DNA of 64,000 bases. Origin: Bretschneidera sinensis (lineage: Eukaryota > Streptophyta > Magnoliopsida > Brassicales > Akaniaceae). Of the stretch, positions 58,201-64,000 are shown in pieces. Each line of letters opens with the position of its first letter. Within the stretch, counting starts at the first letter, position 1. Location of the stretch: contig CM043699.1 of NCBI GenBank assembly GCA_023935145.1, positions 108,562,536 to 108,626,535 of the forward strand, given 5' to 3'. A program made the position numbers and the translations under genes. A model generated the notes under the pieces. The model worked only from the letters and a program-made list of their open reading frames with translations. It did not search any database and was not told the DNA's origin.

Positions 58201-59197
58201 CATCAAATAAGGTTAGAATTAAAATGCATTACACATGAGCTTCCCGCGGTAAAAGCTAGGTGAACCATTATAATAGTGATGGCCATAAGCTACATTATAT
58301 AAGTATTAGTGTATGATAAAATATATAAAAAAAAGAGTTATTCTTAGCCATGTCCTCACACATCAAATAAGTTTCGAATTAAAATCAACAAAATGTTCAC
58401 ATTCTTGTAACGGGAAACACAACAATTAGAAAATGATGGCGGCTAGCATTTCAAAACCCATATGGCATACATATTTTTATATGGAAAAGCAAAAAACTTT
58501 TCTAATTATGTATAAATACTTTTCACTCGTTGCTGATATTGATGATCATCTGTCAGGATCCCAGTTCTAATATTAAACGAAACATAAATTAAAAAAGGGT
58601 AAAGCCAATTATAAGTCAAATCACCAATCCTTAGAATACTTAAATATTTATTTCAGAAACTAAAACCAAAGGTTCTGTTTCGCTTTAACTAATTTTGATC
58701 CAAACACAATGACATATGAAAATCACAACCAAAAGAACCGAAATAACGAAACTAGATCACCCAAATAAACCGTAACAATCCCCGTATCAAATCTTCACTA
58801 GATCAACTAACAATCAATAATCATTTGACTATACATATTTCATCGAACTGTATAAAAAATCCAGAAGGTGACACAATCACGATGCCTATAGCAAGTATGA
58901 AATTTGGATCCGTTAAATTCCTTGCCAACTTTCGATCTAATACAGTACTCATGGCACATCTTCACACGAATATTATCATCTAAACGGCGCAATATCATCG
59001 GATTTTAGATCTAGACAGTTATTCAAGTTAACAAAATTAGTGGATCTGAGACTGAATCCAGTAAAAAGGTAAAAATAAGGAATGAGTCACAGATCTGATA
59101 TAGACATTTACATATACATACATATATAACAGTGAATTTATATTACTACAGTACCTGCAGCTCCAGTGACAAGAACGCGAACTGGTTCGTTGGCCAT
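55295..59197 (-). CDS. cMDH: Cytosolic NAD-dependent malate dehydrogenase, 7 exons, 332 aa
   Basis: Interconverts malate and oxaloacetate with NAD(H) in the cytosol, feeding malate shuttles. Exons on the minus strand: 59197-59155, 57994-57836, 57633-57458, 56908-56631, 56517-56382, 56299-56188 and 55389-55295. They total 999 nt with all phases consistent (332 codons plus TGA, the family length). Visible features are the NAD-binding loop [12 protein letters not shown] at residues 10-21, [21 protein letters not shown], the catalytic LTRLDHNRA, the active-site histidine in [12 protein letters not shown], and the C-terminal region through [11 protein letters not shown]. There is no transit peptide before [10 protein letters not shown], which marks the cytosolic isoform. 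Introns use GT-AG. Short frames read past the donors are artefacts. Intron 1 is about 1.2 kb and contains a 155-bp duplication. Confidence 0.97.
57682..57769. repeat. 44-bp tandem duplication in MDH intron 2
   Basis: tcataatttaaatgtat followed by ggatagacatctacatactg occurs twice in succession, with only a few differences. Confidence 0.9.
58072..58385. repeat. 155-bp tandem duplication in MDH intron 1
   Basis: The unit beginning catcacacataagcttccc at 58072 recurs from 58227 and runs through ttcttagccatgtcctcaca. Few substitutions, so the duplication is fairly recent. Confidence 0.92.
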
Positions 59198-59793
59198 TGG
59201 TTGAAATCAAAGGAGAAAATCGAAACTAATAGTTTTCAACGGTGAGAAAAAGCGCAGTACTAGAGAGAGCAAAGAAGAAGACTGAGAGATAATGAGCAGG
59301 AGAATCGGATATATTTATGCGCAAGAAAGTGATGCTCCCAAGGAGGTGCTGTCGTTCACAACAAGCGGATAAGTTGAAACGACGACGTTTAAGATTTAAT
59401 GTGAAGTGGGAGCCCAAACTCAATCTGTACCGTTTCGTTAATGTTAAAAGCGCATTGGAATGTGGTGACTCAGTGATATGGTGTTTTTTTCCGTTTAATA
59501 TCTTTTTTACTAAAGTAGGATAGTTTTAACTTTCTTTTCTTTTCTTTTTTAAAAACAAGGTGCTTTTTATAATATAGGTGTCATATCATCAATATTATTT
59601 TTTTATTCCACGCAGAAAACATTTAAACTAATTTTTGTTTACAACAAAGGCTTCCTTTCTCCCTCAACTCCTTCCTACGGCAGCTATAGGTTTTTTCTTC
59701 TTTTGGTTTTCATCTCCTCTGATCTTGGTATTCAATCTACCATGACCAAGTCAAGCATGTCAGTTGTGTTTATATTTGTTGATATAAAAAATC
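59198..59793. other. MDH 5' region and intergenic DNA
   Basis: The first 120 bases should be MDH leader and core promoter on the minus strand (TATAAATA-type sequence, plus strand tatatttatg, at about 59310). The rest has no supported gene. Confidence 0.55.
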
Positions 59794-60439
59794 TGTCAGA
59801 TGAGTTTACGGATCCCTATACATGAAAGACACGTAAACTAAAAGGTCTTGGATTATGCTCCGGAGACTCTCGATAACTCTCCGAACCAGGGACTCCCGAG
59901 GACTCTCCAACACTCAAGTCAGTCATTTGATGTAAGAGAAAATAAGAGAGTTGTAGAGAGAGTTGTGTTCTACTTGTGAAATGGCAGGAACCCCTTTATA
60001 TAGCATTTGAGGGTTAAGTTGGTTACGGGAAATAATGGCGAGATATAATGTCGTAGTTTATTAGGCGCAATAATTATAATAATATCAGGTGTGATTATGA
60101 GGTAATAATATCAGATGTTACTTGGATTAATGTCGGGAATAATAATGTTATTTGTATGTAACTGTCGTGGAGTATTTAATGTGGCTAGCCAAGATATTTT
60201 TAGGTGTGAATATTACTCTTTTCCCCATGCCACGTGTACGTGTACAATTGGTTGTTTGACTGAGTTTGTGAAATTATATTTTAATCCTTGAGAGGCATCA
60301 AGTGTCGATTCGTCATTGGTGGAGTGATATTATCCTACACCATATGCTCCCACTTCCTTAACAGATTTATATGTTTAAGGAAGTAATCTTGAATTTTAGG
60401 TTCCTAGCAGGTATTTGTGTGCTTGGTGCATTTCCCTAT

Positions 60440-60575
60440 GCTCGACTCATTCCCATCGATTATTGAGAGATTTTGATCCGAGGGGAGTCAATGCTCGGCG
60501 CATTCCTGTCGGTTATATTGGAGGAGTTTTATCCGAGGAGAGATAGTGCTCGGCACATTTCCCTCAGGTAAATGG
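60440..60575. repeat. Degenerate repeat with atgctcggcgcattcc
   Basis: Three units of about 60 to 70 bp: gtgcttggtgcatttcc at about 60418, atgctcggcgcattcc at about 60490 and gtgctcggcacatttcc at about 60549. The last two are preceded by ttgatccgagg or tttatccgagg. Confidence 0.75.
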
Positions 60576-60639
60576 AAGAAAATTGACTAGTTATTGCCTA
60601 GATAACCTAGGTCTTTGTTATGTCAGAGGTTGATGACTT

Positions 60640-60862
60640 TTTGTTGCGTCAATGGATGACATCTTTGGTGCGTCAGTGGTTGACGGCTTGTAGGCGTCTG
60701 TGACGACGTCTTTGGTGCGTCATTTGGATTATGGCTTTGGATGTGTCATTGGCTTATGACTTTAGTTACATCGATGACGACGGCTTTATTGCGTCATTAG
60801 CTGACGACTTTATTGCATCATTAGCTGACGGCTTTATTGCGTCATTGGCTGACGGTTTGCCT
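60640..60862. repeat. TGACG/CGTCA tandem array
   Basis: Seven or more units of 24 to 36 bp, each with gcgtca and, 6 to 9 bases on, tgacg in opposite orientation, separated by ctttattg-like spacers. The TGACG core is the binding motif of plant TGA-type bZIP factors. Confidence 0.9.
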
Positions 60863-61035
60863 GCTACGAGGACTTTGGTTTATGATTTTCCTATTGCGAG
60901 GGCTTTTTTTGTGATTATGCCTGTTGTGGGGGCTTTTTGGTGCTTTTGCCTATTGTGAGGGTTTTTTTTGGTAATTTTCCCTTTGTGAGGGCTTTTTGGT
61001 GATTTGCCTATTATGAGAGCTTTTTGGTGATTCTG
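60862..61035. repeat. 32-bp tandem array (gagggctttttggt)
   Basis: Six units, each with a gcctattgtgagggcttttt-like sequence and a ggtgatt variant. It directly follows the TGACG array. Confidence 0.88.
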
Positions 61036-61090
61036 CAAAGTCTTGTTAGTTAAAAAGAAAAAAAATTGGGCATGAGCCAAGTCATGGCAT

Positions 61091-61878
61091 TTAGGATTCT
61101 GTCTTTTAGAGTTTGGAAAAACAATGCATGCAAGAAATGACTTTTGAAAAATATTGCACTTAGTGATCTTGTCTTTGGAAACTTATTTTATTTGACCCAA
61201 AACTTGTATTTAAACCTATCTTTTCTCCTAGCGAAGTCGAGATAAAAATATTTGACTCATAACTTGTGTTTAAACACATCTTTCCTCTTATTTGGTACAC
61301 ATCCTTCCTCTTATTTGGTACACATCCTCTAGTAGATCTAAGAACAAAGCTTCACAACTTATCCACAATCTTTTTTTCTTCTTCAACAGAAAGGCGATGG
61401 AAGCTATCTCGCTCAAATGATATGCGGGATTGACAATGTGAAGGGTATCTGGCTCCACAATTTCTCTTGGTAAGGCATCAATGCGATCTTCTCACTCAAA
61501 GGTGCAAGGTTCGATTGGAATTTTTTTAAGAGCTATACTGGCAAAGTGGGATCGTGACACCCACGTACTTGTTCCAATTTGCCCCTACTGTTCTAGCTCA
61601 AAATCTGCCTCCATTGTTGAGCTCAGGATCGAGTCAAAAGAAAAACTTAACGATGCCATGACTCTTCGTGTTTTTTTGTCTACTATATGTGTTTTGAACT
61701 CCACTGAAAATGAACAATTGGCATGAGCCATTTTCAAAAACAACTGTTTCCGTGAATTTGGATACTAAAACAATCCTATTTTGTTTTGTTCATTCAACTG
61801 GGTCTTAATGATGTATCTATATGGTTCTGGCGAGGACAAAAAGGGAACTAAAGTTCTTTTGCAAGATCGTGACTGTAC
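61091..61878. other. Unassigned sequence between two LTRs
   Basis: Contains a 31-bp direct repeat near 61285-61325 (tcttatttggtacacatcct). An 81-codon frame (61481-61726) includes CPYCSS but has no recognisable domain, no Kozak or splice support. It may be retroelement or gene debris. Confidence 0.4.
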
Positions 61879-64000
61879 TGTAATGACCTATCCCGGGTTG
61901 GCCATTTCTGGGACAATGTTGTCACATTTTGAAAATCTTAGCATGACACATATATGCAACAAAAAAAAAATAACAGCAGCATAAATTTTTACAACAATCC
62001 TCAACCCTCAACATGGGAGATACATCATTCTGATATTGACTTAAACATTATATACAATGTAATATGTATGAATATTTACAAATAAATTTTTATTTTTTTT
62101 TCTCATTAGTATGAGGATGTGGACACGTACGTGGCTTACAAAAAATGATTTCGTCTGAACCTCAACTCACCAAACTATCTGTCTTGCCTGCTACTTGAAA
62201 TCATTGTACAATGAAGAGTGAGCTTCACAAGCTTAGTGAATTAAATTTACTAGAAGTATTCAATTTTATACTTCCAATTACATCTTATAATCCAATTACT
62301 TCTAAAAATCTTCCGATATTTATTCATATTTTTTTCCTCAAATAATTCAATAACAATATTCTGTAATCACTACTCAATTTCATAATTCCGTTATTACACA
62401 ATCTCTTCATAAGTTGCTCATCAGACATATTTTCGTATTTCTTCCTTAGCATTTTTGTCTATCTGTGAGACTCATTTCTCTGTCAATAGATTTACAATCA
62501 TAAATAGCACCTTAACATATCAAGCAATAACAATCAATATTTAAAGCAAATGCAATCCGTGAAGTTAAATGTTATTATTATTGAGAACATCTTCCCACAT
62601 GTCAACATGTTTTTATCTTATACCGACTGCCTTTCCGGTTATTTCATTCTCATTTAGACTGGCTACCTTCTCGGTTCTTTCATTATTATTTAGACCGGCT
62701 ACATTCCAGGTTCTTTTATTCTCATTTAGACCGGCTGCCCTCCCAGTTATTTTATTTTTATTTAGACCGACTGCCCTCCCGGTTCTTTTATTTCATGCAT
62801 ATGCATATGAATAATTATATGAATATGCATATGAATAATAAAATAAAAACAAGCGTGTATTCAGATATTTAAACTAACTATTGTGATTATTCTCAAATTA
62901 TTATTTGAAAAATTCCATTAAATTCCCCTCCTCATAAATCATATCAAATCATCAACCATAGCTCGTCAAGATTTACTAAATTTCCTCTCCTCATAAATTA
63001 TAACAATTCATCAACCAAAGCTCATCAAGCATTGCACTTATTGCCTTTATTATTAAATCGACTCATTATTCCAATAATATTATTTCTTATTAAATAATTC
63101 TCTACACATCCATTATTCCTATCATACCTATCAACCAACTTTCATCTATCACCAAATCATAAGTTAATGATTTATTATAATATTATCAATATATATTTCA
63201 TATTTATCTTGATTACTTAAAGTAAATCTAACTCACCACGTAGCACTTAGAGCTACCCGTGGATCACCTCTTTGCCTTTCCTGCTCCTCTCAGTAATTTC
63301 CTTCGGTCACTGATCGTCAATGCCTGATATAATATTTGTATTAAAATTTCTAATTTATTCTTCAATTCCTTCATAATTCACACCCTTTGAAAATTCCCAC
63401 ATTGAATTCCGAAAAATTTCATGTATACTAAATTTCAAAAATAAACTTCACGTTATTATCTTCTGGTTTTCTTAGAGCGCTTCTCCTGCCTCTATATAAA
63501 ATTCTCCCGTAAACTCCTTCAAAAATTTTACTTTTCAATCTTTTTTTCAGTCTCCAAGTATTTAAAGAAATTGAGTAGTTTGAACTGAGGAAAGGAGAAA
63601 ACTAAACAGAATTTGGTAAGTAATGAATAAATAAAAGGAAAAACTATATATATATATATATATATATATATCTCAAAGTGTTAGATTAGTATAAAGTGGT
63701 ACCCCCCGCCACCCATTCTAAATGCTAGATTAGTATAAAGTGGTGCAACACCTGGACTTCCAGGTGTTGCACGCCGATTTTTTTTTCCTTTTCCTTTTTC
63801 TTTTTTTTTCCTTCTTATCCTTCCAGCGATTTTTTTTTCTTTTTTTTCTTTGTATCCATACCATTGCGCGTCCAATTTTTTTCTTCAAAAGAATTATTTG
63901 ATTTAAATTATAAACCTTTCACGTATATATTATTTTATTTTAATTATATATCATGTTTATCAAATTACTTCTTTACCTATGCTTTAAGAACACAGGTATT
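61879..64000 (-). repeat. Chromovirus LTR, minus strand, running to the window edge
   Basis: The inverse of the 39261-41514 LTR over its length. It starts TGTAATGACC (inverse of the LTR 3' end) and reaches ggtatt, about three bases short of the LTR 5' terminus. It holds five units of the 36-bp repeat (about 62620-62790), an (AT)n run (63645-63671) and a hairpin (63743-63772). No PBS follows at 61878, so this is either a 3' LTR whose element lies beyond the window, or a solo LTR. Confidence 0.88.
63743..63772. repeat. LTR hairpin, 13-bp perfect stem
   Basis: GTGCAACACCTGG, loop ACTT, CCAGGTGTTGCAC. It lies at the same distance from the LTR start as the different hairpin at 39518-39542. Confidence 0.95.

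Larger units (their letters stand above)
59794..61090 (-). mobile_element. Gypsy-type LTR, minus strand, solitary or partial
   Basis: On the minus strand a TATATAAA at 60002-59995 is followed by ccatttcacaag, a tctctctacaactctctt leader and a gacttgagtgttggagagtcc segment. This is the R-U5 pattern of Tat-like gypsy LTRs. Upstream of the TATA (higher coordinates) are three tandem arrays. Exact ends and target duplication could not be fixed, and no PBS, PPT or coding sequence was found beside it. Boundaries are approximate. Confidence 0.55.

Noticed and set aside
61481..61726. 81-codon frame with CPYCSS
   Set aside because: No recognisable domain, no partner exon, and it lies between retroelement LTRs; left as unassigned sequence.
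61879..64000. A second complete chromovirus within the window
   Set aside because: Only one LTR is present and no PBS, PPT or coding sequence of its own lies inside the window.

Overview
The window is plant nuclear DNA, almost certainly from a eudicot. It is AT-rich and has spliced genes with GT-AG introns. Three genes are complete: an ADF6-type actin-depolymerising factor (986-4213, minus, 3 exons, 143 aa), a subgroup-2 R2R3-MYB of the MYB13/14/15 type (49541-50761, plus, 3 exons, 276 aa) and a cytosolic NAD-malate dehydrogenase (55295-59197, minus, 7 exons, 332 aa). I rebuilt the exon joins from splice sites and reading phase, and each model closes in frame at its family's usual length. One or two exons of an unrecognised minus-strand gene may run off the left edge (1-386).

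The 45 kb between ADF and MYB is a nest of transposable elements. From 5665 to 29634 there are two diverged tandem copies of one non-genic unit of about 4 to 5 kb, each broken by its own insertions. Copy 1 (5665-17921) holds a minus-strand Ty1/copia element (Copia-1, 6100-12145, AAAAA target duplication) and a CACTA element (14315-17198), which itself carries a hAT-type MITE. Copy 2 (17922-29634) holds a chimeric copia element (Copia-2, 18104-22011), the 3' end of another copia element (22012-23097) and a permuted fragment of an endogenous caulimovirus-like pararetrovirus (about 25824-28848). Next comes a Ty3/gypsy element with a Tat-like gag and no pol of its own seen (30012-42193, TTATT duplication). 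It carries three tandem-repeat arrays, and a decayed chromovirus (33845-41514) sits inside the third array.

From 42194 to 49424 the DNA is AT-rich and gene-free, with several MITE or foldback elements; one has a clear 9-bp target duplication. After MYB, 50762-55294 is intergenic with one more MITE and a 150-bp direct repeat. Right of MDH lie a gypsy-type LTR on the minus strand with three repeat arrays (about 59794-61090), about 0.8 kb of unassigned sequence, and a nearly complete minus-strand LTR of the same chromovirus family (61879-64000) that reaches the window edge.

The host genes do not form an operon or shared pathway: actin turnover, stress or phenylpropanoid transcription, and malate/NADH metabolism. 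From memory, Arabidopsis ADF6 (AT2G31200) and MYB14 (AT2G31180) are near neighbours, so the ADF-MYB pairing probably reflects old microsynteny stretched by transposons. Every transposon reading frame examined is broken. The least explained signal is a 53-bp-periodic array of paired 12-bp palindromes in the promoter region of the Copia-2 LTR (21432-21695).
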